Assembly: GCA_002943765.1 (NCBI GenBank)
Contig: PQWQ01000039.1
Location: forward strand, 124,001-188,000
From: Psoroptes ovis
Taxonomy: Eukaryota > Arthropoda > Arachnida > Sarcoptiformes > Psoroptidae
Reading direction: 5' to 3'
DNA: 64,000 nt
The notes under the pieces are model-generated. The model made no database searches. It had not been told where the DNA came from and worked only from the letters and a program-made list of their open reading frames with translations. A program made the position numbers and the translations under genes. Numbering within the stretch: the first letter of the stretch is position 1; each line of letters starts with the position of its first letter. This document shows positions 11,435 through 25,469 of this stretch, piece by piece.

Positions 11435-14059
11435 TATAAGAAAATTATTGAAATATAAGAAAATAGGAACAAAATGTAATGAAATGTATATGATAATAAT
11501 GATCATAATAATAATAATGAACAACAAGGCGGGCGTCAAACATAGAAACATAAATAAATTACAACGGTTTTTCTTCCATAATAATAATAAACAACAACAA
11601 CAACAACATGATGTATTAATATATATTGAAGATATGAACAAATAAGTGTGTTTAAGTGTATGTGAATCTAGTGCAGCAATAGCAATAATAATAAGGATCA
11701 TAATGATAATCAGACCTATATCAAAGATGTAGAAGGAGATGGAGAAATGATTTCAAAAATGATTTCGAGCAATTTTCAAAAATCAAAAGGTTTGAAATCA
11801 AAGGATCAAAGGATCAACGAGAGCATAAACAACATTAATTTCAAATGGTCGTATTATACGAATTAAACGTACGAATTGATTCAATTTTACGAATGTTGAA
11901 ATTTTAATCCAATTTCAATTTCGAGAGATTTAAATCAAATCGAACATCATTAAAATTCAAAGATCAATAGTGTCGGCGATTTATGGATTTATTTTGAATT
12001 ATTATTATTATTTGGAATTGTTTTCGATTCAATTTTCTTTTGATTTTCAAGCGATGCTTTCCAGCTTCGATCGAAAAGCATCGAAAATTAATAAGCAATC
12101 AATATCGATCGGCGAAAGATAATCCAAAACAACACTGTAATTATAGATAATTATGATTATTATAATCATTATAATCATCTGATGTGTATGGCCTCATCAT
12201 GATTATCATGTGTTACATTTTTTTTGTTGTATTGATCATTGAATTATCATTAATAATATCGATATTACATACCATTGAATTATGAAAAAATTAATTTTCC
12301 AATATGACCACACTAATAATAATCGAAGATTATCATTATCATCATAAATAATCGGTGAGAAAGACATGATTTTGAATTCAATTGAATTGAATTGAATTAA
12401 ATTGAATTTGAAAAAAAAAATCATAAATCTCGATAACCAACAATTTGATTTAATATTCATTCAATTTGTTTTACATTTTTTCAAAAAAATTCAATTTTAG
12501 GATTATTATTATCATACACAATGATAATGATAATAATGATAATAATAATAATTCAAACACAGATACACACAATGAAATATTTATTTATTGTGTTTTGGAC
12601 GAATTTTCAAATTTCAATTTTTCACGAATTTAATATAAATCATAACATGGTTTGAACATGGTTTCATTTTTCCAAATGAATGAATGATTTCAAAACGAAG
12701 AAATTGAATAAATCAGTGTTTTGATTATTAATAATTCAAGAGTAAAATCAAAGCATTGAATGTTGGAGAAAATGCATGTATCAACACACTCACAAACACT
12801 TAACATTCACAAACACATATTGATCGTGAATCGATGTGAAAAGATGTTTTTGAACTCAAGTCAAAGGCAATGAAAAACGAAAATCGATGTGGTTCATCTG
12901 AATAAATGAAATATTTTTTCATTTCTTCATTCATCCATCCATTTTTATCCATCCATTCATTGATAATCCATTTAAATAATAATCATTTAATGATAATAAT
13001 AATAATAATGATACTGATTCAATGATGATGATGAACATTATCGGTTCGAGAAAAACATTAATTAGATTAATTATTGTTGTTCGAATGAACAAATTCAAGA
13101 CAATAACCACATTAATTGTGGATGCTATTTGTTCAAAACATGGTCAAATGTATTGGAGTCATTTACTAAATTATATTTTTTCCTGTATATCTATGTAAAA
13201 TCATGATTGTAATACACCATGTTCGAGGCACTAGTCTTTTATTTTAATTTTAAATTCATTAATTCATCAATTACAAAGTAAAAAAATGAAATGGAAATAA
13301 TGATCGGAATTTCAAAGTAAATCAAAGCAAAATCTAAAAAAACAACATGATTTTGAATTTTTTTGTATCGGATTCAAGATTTGAAATTTTCTTTTGAATT
13401 TCAAATTTTTCTTAAAGGAATTTTCATGATTTTTTCTTTCCTTTCTTTTAAAATTAATTAATTAATTAATTAAGAGGAATAATTAATTGAAAATTTTGAA
13501 TTTCTTCATTCATTAGTTCATTCATTTTCTTGTTGTTGTTCGTTGTCGTTGTTCTGTTCTGTGTTCTGATCTGAATTAAATTTCAAATTTTGTTCATGTT
13601 GTTTATGTTTGTATTATATAGTTTGTATTATTTGGTTGATCGATTCGGATTTAAGAGATTTAAGAGGTATAAATATTTATTTTTTTTAACATTTAAAGGT
13701 TTAAAAGGTTTTATTGAAAAAAAATGTTTTAAATTTGTATTCCGAATCACATTCATTTCGGATCATTTTATGAGATCTCTCTTGCTATTCCAAAGCAGGA
13801 ATTATTGACCTTTTGGAAGGTTTTTGTATTGAATTTTAATGTATTTTAGAAAAAATTGATCGAAATTTGTGAAATTTTGATTATTTCGGTTATTATTTAC
13901 AAATCATTATTCATGATCATTTGTATATCATTGTTCATTGATCATTATTGATTTAAATATCGATCAATCTTCTAGTTTTATTTTTTTCTCTCTCACTCTC
14001 ATGAATCATGAAGATATGTGCAGCAAAGATATTTAAAGATTTGTGAAATTTAAAATATA

Positions 14060-14139
14060 TTAGGTTGTCCGGAAAGTTTTTGCAGATTTTCAAATGTTTT
14101 TCAATCAGTAAACGGGCAAAAACTTTCAGGACAACCTAA
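14060..14139 (+). mobile_element. Palindromic MITE, subfamily A (variant centre)
   Basis: Exactly 80 bp from TTAGG to CCTAA, flanked by TA at 14058-14059 and 14140-14141. It is one of the cleanest examples of the TA target site. The centre reads TTCAAATGTTTTTCAATCAG. Confidence 0.92.
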
Positions 14140-15136
14140 TATAAATCAACAATCACAAAGTATTCATCGATTGATCATCATCAATGACATAATCATCCAA
14201 AAAAAAATCCAATTTCAAATCAAAATCGATTTGATCTTGTTTTAGCAAATAAAAAAAAACTTATGAAAACTAAATCAAATCAAATTATCATCAGTATCTT
14301 TTCTTCGAAATACAAACAAATCTCTCAGACCTCTCAGAAAAAAAAAATAAGAAAATAATCTAAATTCAATTTTCTCAAAAAAAAAAAAAAAAATGTAAAT
14401 CACGAAACCGATACAGTTCAGGATTATAGATTTGATTTGATTTGATTTATTTGTTTGTTTGTATCCTTAGAAAATCATTTCAAATCAATGACAATCGATG
14501 AATAATAGAATAATACACCAATGATGATCATCAATGTGTTCAATGTGATCAACGAAACTAAACTACGAAACAAAACCTGGCGCCATTGATCATTGGTCAT
14601 TCGTACATCGTATTTTCATCATGTATTTTGATATCAAAAATGAGCTTTGATCAAAATACAAATCCAGATACAAATAGCCAAACAAATAACAAAAACAAAT
14701 TGATCTGTTTTTGCTTACGCTTTATTAATGGTGCTGTTGTTGCTGTTGATGTTGGTTGTTCAGGTATGATTTACCTGATGTGATCATTTACCTGGCCATT
14801 TTCCTGGTCATTTTCCCAATGGAAGAAATGAATGGAAAATTTTCGAACCAAAAATATAAAAATATAAAGGTATATTTAGTCACGATTATGCATTCAAAGA
14901 ATTTGTGTTTTTTCTGTTGATTTTGTCGATTTTGAACAACCTTTGATTAAAGAAGATGGATTATTATTATTACTATGACCATTACCATTAATATCATCCC
15001 AATACGACCACATTGAAAATAGAGAATTATGACTTTCAATGGATTTCAATGAATTTTCAAATGAATTTATTGATTTCATTCATTTCATTTCATTCATTTC
15101 ATTCATTTGTTGTTGTATTACTTTGATTATAATAAT

Positions 15137-15220
15137 TTAAGGTTGTCCGAGAAGTTTTTGCCAATTTTCAAATGTTTTTTTTCGATTAGTAAATCGGCAA
15201 AAACTTTGCGGACAACCAAA
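15137..15220 (+). mobile_element. Palindromic MITE, subfamily A (variant centre)
   Basis: GGTTGTCCGAGAAGTTTTTG faces CAAAAACTTTGCGGACAACC; both outer termini are eroded. The centre is shared with the 14060 copy. Confidence 0.86.
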
Positions 15221-15671
15221 ATAATAATAATTTTCATATTTTTCATATTTCATTTCAATAGTATTTTGCTTATATTCACTTAAATTCATTGCTTATAATT
15301 CGCTCATTCATTCATTCATGGAAAATTGAATGAATGAATCGATGAATGAATGAATGCTAAAGATATTTTACAAATCAAAACATCAAAAGAAACAAAATGC
15401 ACCAAAAAAATTAGGAAAATTCAGGAAAACTTAGGAAAATCAACGATTACGTACGATTCATAGTAATATGACCATCATCATTGATCTTTGAATAATGATC
15501 AAACAAACAAACATCGAATAATTCCAAATAAATAAATAAACAACATTAATATAATATATTTCGTTGATGACCTTTGACCGTTGTATATTTTTGAAATTTG
15601 AACGAAATATTTATTTACAAGCAACCAAAAATCATCATCATCAACAACAATAAATGTAAAATATAATATTA

Positions 15672-15755
15672 TTAGATTGTGCGAAAAGTTTTTGTCGAAT
15701 TATATGGTGGAAAATCATTAGAAAACTGCCGGCAAGAACTTATGGGACAACCTAA
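15672..15755 (-). mobile_element. Chimeric MITE, left arm A, right arm B
   Basis: The left arm TTAGATTGTGCGAAAAGTTT is A type, while the right arm GAACTTATGGGACAACCTAA is B type. The centre ATTATATGGTGGAAAATCAT is A type. Confidence 0.85.
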
Positions 15756-18341
15756 TACATACCATACCAACACTACAAGGTAAATGGCGGAAAAATGAAT
15801 GATAAATCATTCGATTGAATTAACGATCATTGAAATTATTCAACGAGTGAAGAACAAAATGAAGAACAAATTTTGACCAGACAACCAGGAGATACGCTAA
15901 TAATGAATGCCATTTGGAAATGAATGAATGAATAAATAAATAAATGAATGAATGAGCGAACTAAAAAATTAAAACATCTCAATCGAAATCGTAAATAAAC
16001 AAACAATATGGAATAGAAATGAATGGACAGAAAAATTAGACCAATGAATTTGAATGCTACAAGCATGGATTGAATAATTTTGATTTTGATTTTTAGCCTC
16101 ATCAAAATATCAAAAGAGAATTGATTGAGAATTTCATTTCCAATTGCCTTGAATTGATTGAGAATCGATCGATTCAACCTTGAATTTGAAAATTTGAAAA
16201 TTCAAATCAATTCACTTTGATTGTTTGTTTTAGTTTAATTTGATTTGAAAAGTGATTATCGATGAGAATCGAATTGCTTTTTTGGATTTCAGACTGAAAA
16301 ATCTAAATCTTTCAAAAATCGATATCGATTTAGAAGTTATTTTTGATGGAAAATATTTCTCAAATTACAATTTAAATGTTTTCGAAAAAATAATTCAAAT
16401 TTCATCGAAAATTCAAATTCGACATGTGATTTGTCCTTGTGCTGTTTTTGTGATTGAATTTTTGAAATTTTTCGAAAATGACAATGAAAATTCACAGAGA
16501 AAAAACAGGTGAATAATATAATAAGCTTACTCTGGTTTAAAATATAATAAGGACTGTTTGTTTATTTGTTTTTAATTATTCATAGAATAAATATATTCAT
16601 CATTCGAAATGAATGAAGCAAGCGTAGGCAGTGTATATTTTGGAATAGATGAAAATTGAAAATTTCGAGGGAAAAAAGTAAATAAAAATTGATTGAATGA
16701 TTTACATTGAAAAATGGATTATATATCGCAAGCACAAATGAATAAATAATCAAATATTTGAAAATTTATTTAAATAATTGATAAAAACAACTATTAGTTG
16801 AGGAACAACGTGTTCACGTATTGAAAATGAATGAATAATTCATTCTCATTTGTTTTACACCATTTTTTCCTTTGGTGCTGTCATAATTCATTGTTTCAAT
16901 GATAATAATTCAACTAATTATCATCATCAATTGGGATGATGATGATAACCGACTTAATCATCGAACAAATGTCAATGGAAAATGAATGAATTATTCATTG
17001 AAAAATTGACAAATCAGTAAAATCATTCAGAACAAAATACAAAGAAGCTAATCAATCAATCAATTGATCAATTGATCGATGATCGATTGAACAAATAGAG
17101 GCATTTTAATTGAACAATATTTTTTTTGTTTTGTTTTGATGATGGCCAAGCAAACAAACAAACATAAAAACAAATAAGTCATCATCAATTGTCGTTGTTT
17201 GTTTGAATTTTTTAAAGGAAAATTGGAAGAAATTCAACGCACAAAACACAAAGTGATGCGCTTTGAAATTGCTTGACAAGCAGCTTGAATTCACTTCTCT
17301 AATATTTATTAAGATTATTTTGACTTATTTCAATAATAAAAATCACCATTCGTTGATTATTGTTGTTTGATAATTTAAATTAGTACGATTATTTATTATT
17401 TCTTTGATTTAAGCCTAAATCAATCAATCAATCAATCGAATATTGTGTATTTGTTTGATTGATCAAAATTTCTAGATTAAATTTCAAACAATAATAATAA
17501 TGATGATAATAATAATAACAAAACAACAATAAAAAGTTAAGCATCTTAGCTCTAATAATAATAAAAAAGCAAAAACAAAGTAATTCTTTTAATTTTATTA
17601 TTATCATTTTTGACTACTGGTTGTTTTGTGAATTTTGAAGAAAATAAGACAAAACAAATGAATGAAACAAAAGAAATTAATTATGGAAATCGTAAGAAAA
17701 CAAAAGAAATTTTAAGAATTAATTCAAATTGAATTCAAATTGATTTTCACTGATCAAAAATGATTCCGGCCAAAATAATCAACAGGGAAAAAACTGTGAA
17801 AATTTTGACCCGTTTTTTTCAATAGGAAAAGCTTTGATTTCAATTGAATTCATTGATTTATTCATAGAAATTTTATGGCTTTTTCTACCTCTCCGAACCG
17901 ATTGAATGGACAGCAAAGCAATTTCCCATCAATCGTCTTAAAGATTAAATTCAATGGTGATCAAGGGAAATAAATGGTCACCGAAAGATTTAAAATCACC
18001 GAAAAAAACAAAAACAGTTTCGGAATAACAGAGGGAGCCAAGCTGTATTATGTAATATAATTTTTGAAATACAATTTCAATTTTCAAAACTAAATCGATT
18101 TTGTTCAATGATTCATGCAGCGATGATGAAGATTTCATTTGAAATTTCATTGAAAGTGTATTTGAAATAATGTTTGAAAAAATAAAAAGAAAATTAAAAC
18201 AATGCAATTGTCAATGAAATACATTTATTTGATATTAAATAATAATAGAATCGCGTGCAATAATAATCATGAACAAATGTTCATAATAACAAATGAATGA
18301 TGAGTGGAAATGAATAATTCCTCTTCAAATGAAAGTAATTA

Positions 18342-18425
18342 TTAGATTGTCCAAAAAGTTTTGGTCGATTTTCATGAGCAATTCTATTCGATTAAGCGGG
18401 ATGAACTTTTCGGACAACAACCTAA
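18342..18425 (+). mobile_element. Palindromic MITE, subfamily C
   Basis: TTAGATTGTCCAAAAAGTTT faces ACTTTTCGGACAACAACCTA. The right arm has an extra CAA triplet. The centre carries CATGAGCAATTCTATTCG. Confidence 0.87.
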
Positions 18426-19635
18426 TATTTCAGGCGTAATGGCGTCATTCATTCATTCGAATTGAATTGATTACTATTTTGGCATTTCAATTTTCACCAA
18501 AAGCTAAAATATATTTGAAATTCATCGTCATCATCTTTAGCTTCATATTTCAAAGCAAATATTTCATTAATAACCAGGTAGGTAATGCGTACTCATACTA
18601 AATATATTTGTATCACATTTAAATAATAATTTTTTAAATATTATTTAGTAGGCTAGTAGTGAGTTGTTTGACTGGTTTTTGTGCACAAATATTCAGTGCG
18701 TTTAACCACACATTTGAATCGTTGTATTCTATTCCAGATATTCTGAAGAAATTTGGCCGTGAAACCATTTTTTTTCAATTCAATTCATTCAATTCATTCA
18801 TTCAATGAATATATTTCAATTCATTGAATTTAAATTCATATTTTTCTGTAACACATTCGGCCATTAATGATGGATGGATGGATGTATGACGATTTGGTTG
18901 ACTAAATTCAATGATTTTCCACCATTATTCTAAAACCAATGTTTATTTCATTTTCACTTTTTACAAACTGTTTGAAAAATGTGTGTACATGTGTAAATTT
19001 GAATGTTTGAATTGAAAATTCAATTTTTGAAAAATTTGAAAATGGATTAAGCATACATAAGCACCAAAAAATGACATACGAATGACAGCCATAATTATGA
19101 ATCAATGAACAATGATGATAAAACCAAAATGATTGCCCGAAACACGTTTTTTATTATTTCAAATGCGTGTGGGCGCCATTAAATCATTCGTTTCGTTTTG
19201 AATTTCGATTTGAAATTCTTTTATTATTTCAGAATGAAATAATCATTGTAATCATGGTCTATTATTTTGAAATATCACAACAACAATGGTGATAATAATG
19301 ACAATGTTGAGAAAACAATTACTCAAGTAATAACGTTTGTTTGAATATTAATAAAATTTTCAATTGAATACGGAATTGGTGAAAGTTTTCTGGTAAAAAT
19401 ATGATTATTGTTATTTTCATTTTTTTCAAAAATTCAAATAATTCAAATTCAACCTACATATGATTTAAATAATTATTTAAATGAATATTTCAAATAAATA
19501 CAATTGTATTATTTGTACAAATCATTTTGTTTTGTTTGTTTGAATTCAAATTCCGAGTTTTTTTCAAAAAAATTCAACGAGTTTAAAGTTAACACAAAAT
19601 CAAAAAAAAGGCTTAGAATAGGCTTTAACACATTG

Positions 19636-19808
19636 ACAAATGCATTGTAAAGACGTATTTCCATAGAAAATACATTAGCTCTCAATTGAAAATGCATTGT
19701 GATGGCGTATTTCCATAGAAAATACATTGAAATACTTTCTGTATAGATAAATGCCGGAGGACGTAGTCTCATTGAAAATGCATTACAAAGGACGTAGCCA
19801 CATAATGT
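19636..19808 (+). repeat. Dispersed GCCGGAGGACGTAG repeat, copy 1
   Basis: This copy contains two imperfect tandem units built on AAATGCATTG...CGTATTTCCATAGAAAATACATT, then ATGCCGGAGGACGTAGTCTC and ATTGAAAATGCATTAC. The same order recurs at 27905-28056 and in part at 26066-26132. There are no terminal inverted repeats and no recognisable coding content. It could be a satellite-like monomer or a fragment of a larger element. Confidence 0.75.
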
Positions 19809-21288
19809 ATGTTATGAGATTAATTAAAAAAATAATTCAAAATAAATAATTAAACAGCTAAATTTCCAATGAAACACAGAAAAAGCAATAACAAAAATAT
19901 TATTTGAACATGATCATGATCATCATCATTCAATCTATCAATTTATTGAAAATACAAAATTTGAAATAAATGTAATACGTTCAAATTTTGTAATGTACAT
20001 TGAATCCAAACGACAACAAACAACAATACAGAGAAGAATAGAAATAATCATATTCGGAATGATAATCACACAAATATAACTAGTTTAACATATAATCATT
20101 ATAAATGTAAAAAAATGCTGTCCATTGATTTGATTATTATCAAATGATCATATGAAAAACAGGTATAAATATATGCGCATCAATCAACACACACACACAA
20201 ACACCATCAATTATTTTCATTAATTTGAATTTGAAAAAAATTGAAAAAACTGCCAAAATTAATTTTAATCCTTTACTTTATACACTTTTTCTTTGATAAA
20301 ATTTATGCAATAATTTGTTGTATTAGCATTCATTTTCGTTGTTTTCAAATTAAGGCTTTATTCTTTTCAATGGAATTCATCAAATCAATTCAAAAATGCG
20401 TTTTTTGGGTGAATTTTGTTCAAAATAAATGGAAACGAAATTTTCCAAAATAGAATCACAGCACTTTTGTATTGAAATTAATTGAAATGATTCAAGGGTG
20501 ATTTGTTTTTGGCAAAAAATTTCAAAATAGAATTCGTACACCGAAAAAAAACAAATGAAATGCAAATTCAATTCAATTCAATTCAATTTCTTGGTTTAAT
20601 TTCAATGATTTGAATAATAATAATCATTTTTCAATGTCTTTTCGGCTTCATCATTCATTGAAGCATTACTAACCAACATTACCATCATCATCATCATCAT
20701 CGCCAGAAGAAACCAATCATGATTGAATGAATTTGAATTTGAATTTGAATGAATGAATGAAACATCAAATTTTCAAAATCAAATTCAAAATGAACAACAA
20801 AATTGATTGATTAAAATACAGAATTTAAAGTTTAAATTCGTAATTTTAAAATTTTATTTCGTAATTTTACCATTTGAAATTCTATTCAAAACTACGAAAA
20901 TTAATTTTAAAACTATGAATAAAAACTTGAAACACTGTAAATAATTGAAATTGAACAAAATATATTCAATTCTAAATCAGAAAAAACGAAATTCCAATTT
21001 ACAAAAATGAAAAATTTCAAGGTTGATCTTGTTAAAAACATCATCATCAAAGCATCAAACAACATGAAATTACAGCAACAGGTATATACGATTATTATGA
21101 TTTCGAAAAAAATGAAAAATTGCCAGAAATTGTTACACAAACGCAAACGCAAACATCATAACTCTGCACTCACACTACACGCAAATGAATTGATGAGAAT
21201 CAGCGAAGAGTAATTACATTGAAATAATAATAAATAAGTAGCACGCGTTTGTTTTTGTTCAGTGCTAAAAATGAATGAATTAAAAGTA

Positions 21289-21369
21289 TTGTGGTTGTCC
21301 GAAAAGTTTTTGCCGATTTTATCATAGGGAATTATGAGAAAATCGGCAAAAACTTTTCGGACAACCAAA
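21289..21369 (-). mobile_element. Palindromic MITE, subfamily A
   Basis: The inner 30-bp arms from GGTTGTCCGAAAAG to AATCGG are perfectly complementary; only the terminal bases have changed. It is among the best hairpins in the window. Confidence 0.9.
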
Positions 21370-21923
21370 ATAGAAAAAACTAGTGAATTTCATTATAATA
21401 ATCCTAAATTAATATTATATTCTAACAGGTGAATTTGTGAAGAGTAAAACAGAAACAAAACAGGTAATAATTATAATAATAATCATAATAGAAATACATA
21501 CACAAATACATGCAATGATTTGATTGATTGAAATCAGTAGGATAAAGGTTTGTTGGTAACCAAAAATTGAATGAAATAGAAATTAATCATTTGAATCATT
21601 GGATTATTAAAGTAAAAATAAATGATTATACACTGGTTTAGTTTTAATTTTCAATTTCACTTGTTACTAATCGATGAAACCAATGATCATTCGATTGAAA
21701 TGAATTAAAAATAATCAAAATAAAAATAAAATAGAAAAAAATATGAAAATATTTCTTCAGGCAAAAACAAACACACCCGAACATCTTATGTTGCATAAGA
21801 TAATATGTTTAAAAAAAATGGATGAAATTCAATTTTGATTTTCAATTTCAAATCAAAATTAAAGAATCATTTGTACTTAGATTTTTTAAAAATACTTTTA
21901 AATTTTGGTCAATTTAATAGAGA

Positions 21924-21963
21924 GAAATTAATCAAAAGGGTTTTCCCTTTGATTAATTTTTCG
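21924..21963. repeat. Imperfect hairpin
   Basis: GAAATTAATCAAAAGGG is followed after a short loop by CCCTTTGATTAATTTTTC. Confidence 0.65.
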
Positions 21964-23206
21964 AAATAGAAAGAAAGGTACAAAAAAAATGACCAATTAA
22001 AAAATTGATGTTGAAATTATTTAATTTTTTATAATTTTCTAAATTTGGTAGATACAAATAATCATGAACCTACTACCTGAACAACAAAATAAAGAAAAAA
22101 ATTTCCACACATTTTTGACATTTATTGATCGTAGCAAAAGAGAAATCTCAAAACAACCTAATACACACACACATAAACCAAAAATGAAAATTTTTGAATT
22201 ATTTCAATGTCAAAATGTCCGAAATGATTTGCGAAGACAAAGAAGGAGGAATAATTTCATTGCTTTATTTCGCAATAACGGAACAATTTATTAAGTTTGC
22301 ACCAAAACAAAACGCCAATTGAACAATTTATTGATCAATCAATCAATCAATCAAATTTCAGTAAAAACAATTGAAATTGAATTATATTTCTATGCGAAAA
22401 AACAAAAGCTTTTTGTTTGATTTCTTATTTCATTCATTCATTCATTCATTTTCACCAATAAACTTTTTCACACTCTTCTCAATTTTCAAAATCAATTTCA
22501 TTTCAAAAATCAAATAAAATTTAAATCATTTGATTTCAATGTCAATGTCGAAAATGGTTGAACATAATTAGGCAAAGATTTAATGAAATGATGTTTTCTA
22601 AATTAAGAAATAATTCGAATGATAATAATAGAAATAATGAAATTCCCCTTTTACTTTCACTGTCGTTGTCTATCAAATGATTACAAATCAAATGTAATTT
22701 TGCAATATTTTAGCCATTCATTTGATTACATTGATTTCATTTCATTTTTTTTTCCGATTTACTCCATTAAATATGCAAATGAATATTTTTTTATTTTTCT
22801 AAATTTCTACAAGAGTAATTGAGCTAAGAATAAATGTTTAATGAGGTTTTCAAATTTGTTAATTTTAGGGAAATCATTATTACGAATCAATTTGTTTCAT
22901 TGATGATGACGACTAAAGCAAACGAAAATAGACACAAATCGATCATCGAAAATTGATTGATTGGAAATCAAATGATTATTTATGATTCATCATTTGATCA
23001 ATCTATTTGATTGATTGGAAAATCTTCGACGAAGAAATTGAAGAAATGCAAATCAAAGAAATACAAATTGATTATTATTTCGATTAAGCAACATTGAAAT
23101 TTGAAAAATTGACATTTTTTCAATTTTGAAATTCTTCAAAATTTGACATTTTCCCTAATTGTAATTCGGAAAGAAAACAAACAACAAACAAATTGAAGAG
23201 AAAGTA

Positions 23207-23288
23207 TTAGATTGTCCAAAAAGTTTCTGTCGGATTATATCATAGGAAATCATAAGAAAATCGACAAGAACTTATCGGACAATTCAAT
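23207..23288 (-). mobile_element. Palindromic MITE, subfamily A, decayed
   Basis: TTAGATTGTCCAAAAAGTTT faces GAACTTATCGGACAATTCAA with several mismatches. The centre TATCATAGGAAATCATAAG is typical. Confidence 0.83.
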
Positions 23289-23502
23289 ATTAATAATACA
23301 TTTGATTTATAATTTTTCCTAATTTTTCCTGCTTCGAATCATCACCAATGTCAATTAATGTTAATTATGAATTGATAATTTCAATGAAATTGATTATTGA
23401 TCATTCAATGATCATGTGTGTATTGATTGACCAAAATAATCAATAATCATCATTGAAAGTATATACATTGACAATGATGATAATGATTTATTATAACATA
23501 AG

Positions 23503-23541
23503 ATAATGGTAATGTTTTTGGCCAAAAAACATTACCATTAT
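23503..23541. repeat. Near-perfect inverted repeat
   Basis: TAATGGTAATGTTTTTGG meets CCAAAAAACATTACCATTA with one extra A. Weaker complementarity continues outward into ATAATGA/TTATCAT sequence. It does not share the MITE termini. Confidence 0.75.
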
Positions 23542-24316
23542 TATCATTGAATTAATGATTTTAAATCAATTTTCAATTTTCCAATCATCTTTGAAGATTT
23601 TAATCAAAAAATTTCAATTAAAATCCAACCAAAATACCAAACAAATACAAAAACAATATCAATTGAATCGAATTAAGAAAATTTTGAAAATTTTAAATTA
23701 AGTTTTTGTTTCGCTGAAGATTTGAATTGAATTGAATGGAATCACAACAAATCATTATCATCATTCATTCATTCATTCATTCATTATTATTTGTAGAAAA
23801 GTTAAAATTAAATTGAAATTTGAAATTTGAAAAATTCAAGATCATTTCGATTCTATTCAATTGTGCACGTGTTCATTGTGTATTTGTACGTGTTCTGTAG
23901 TTCTGTGTGAAGTACAAATAATAATTATGATGATTGTCATGATGAAAATGGAGAAATTCATCAATTATTTCATTATTCAGTGAAAGTGTAAATCAAATTT
24001 AAAAATGAATCATTTGATGGTAGTTATATTTGGCCTACACACACACACACGCCACACAAATGAAGATGCTTCATTCATTTTCATTATTTTAAAGGCTATT
24101 CTTTTAGATCCACAGGGTAAATTGATGATCGTGATCGTGAAATCTCTGATTCATTCATTTTGGAACATTATCAATGAACAATGGCATGGATATACACTGA
24201 TACAGGTATAAGGAGATTATTTGAAAAATATTTATTTTGTATCCACCATTAAATTATCATCAAAGACTATAGCCAATGACAATCAAATTAACAAAAGAAT
24301 TGATATTATTTAAATA

Positions 24317-24397
24317 TAAGGTTGTCCGAAAAGTTTTGGCCGATTTTCATGAGCGAACTCAATCATATGAGCGGAATGAACTTTTCGGACAGCCTAA
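24317..24397 (+). mobile_element. Palindromic MITE, subfamily C
   Basis: AAGGTTGTCCGAAAAGTTTT faces AACTTTTCGGACAGCCTAA. The centre is GATTTTCATGAGCGAACTC. Confidence 0.88.
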
Positions 24398-24776
24398 CAT
24401 ACAAAATACAAAACTGAAAATACATTATCATTGAAATCATTTCAATGATAATAAAGTAAAATCAAGATCAACTTAGTGTACACATCATTTGACTGATGTA
24501 GACATTGTTTTGAATGTCGATGATTTGATGATCAGAATAATAATAATAATAATTATAAACTACCTTTAAAAATAGACAAACATTAAATCAAATTTCAATT
24601 CAATTCGATCGAATGAAAATCAATCGATCGATCGAAATGATTGATTTGAAATTAATCACCACCAAACTATAGCCATAGAAAGTGATTTCAAATAGCAAAA
24701 ATCAATCGATTAGAAATCGAAAGTAAAAAAATTAATTTCAAATTCATTTGTGCATTTCATTCATTCAATACGATGA

Positions 24777-24856
24777 TTAAATTGTCCGAAAAGTTTTTGC
24801 CGATTATTTCGGAGAAAATCATTGGAAAATCGGCAAGAACTTTTTGGACAGTCTAA
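24777..24856 (-). mobile_element. Palindromic MITE, subfamily A
   Basis: 80 bp. TTAAATTGTCCGAAAAGTTT faces GAACTTTTTGGACAGTCTAA. It lies 379 bp from the C copy at 24317. Confidence 0.86.
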
Positions 24857-25386
24857 TATTAAATGAGGGAAATTTTACAAAAATGAAAATTGTATCAAAT
24901 GAATATAATTTTGTTTTGTGTGAAAATAAACCAAATAAACAAATGAATAAACATTTTGAGAATAACCTTCAATCATTCATTCATTCATTCATTGATCAAT
25001 AGAAAAATAGAAATATCATCATCATCAATGGATCATTCATTCATTCATCATAAGCAGTGGATCATCATCCACAAATGCAGAAATATTCACGGATATTGAA
25101 TTTTAAAGAAATTCAAAATTCATCATTAATTTGTTTAAGGAATTTAACGATGGACAATATTTAGGATTATATTCTTTGTATCCGCCGCATTTTGACATTC
25201 GATTATTCAAGGTTTTTTGTTCGAATTTCATTTTGAATCTTTTGTTCTTTTCAAATTGATTACTCTTAATGTCTAAATATTTTTATTTTTTGAAGAATAA
25301 AATGGTCATAATTTCATTGTGTAGACATTATAATGTGTGTGTTTAATGATGTTAATGGTCGATATGGTAAGTAGACAATAATAATA

Positions 25387-25469
25387 TTAGATTGTCCGAA
25401 AAGTTTTGGCCAATTTTCATGCAGCAACTCTATTGTGATTAAGCCGAATGAACTTTTCGGACAGCCTAA
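25387..25469 (+). mobile_element. Palindromic MITE, subfamily C
   Basis: TTAGATTGTCCGAAAAGTTT faces GAACTTTTCGGACAGCCTAA. The centre has CATGCAGCAACTCTATTGTG. Confidence 0.89.

Noticed and set aside
11387..11701. 104-residue minus-strand ORF
   Set aside because: Composed of (ATT)n and (TTG)n microsatellites giving poly-Ile and poly-Cys/Leu, and ending in a MITE.
12236..15079. Two minus-strand ORFs (12236-12460, 14894-15079) sharing the peptide WSYW
   Set aside because: Similarity is limited to about 12 bases (CCAATAYGACCACA); no other shared sequence and no clear exon boundaries.
16252..16512. 86-residue plus-strand ORF with fairly regular codons
   Set aside because: Its first codon is GTG, not ATG, it is dominated by Ile/Phe/Asn/Lys, and no splice signals or family were found.
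19509..19772. 87-residue minus-strand ORF with internal repeats
   Set aside because: The repeated peptide comes from the tandem modules of the dispersed GCCGGAGGACGTAG repeat.
24005..24211. Plus-strand ORF ending near a CAG|GTATAAG donor
   Set aside because: Contains an (AC)n tract, has no convincing acceptor or domain, and hydrophobic content matches chance ORFs.
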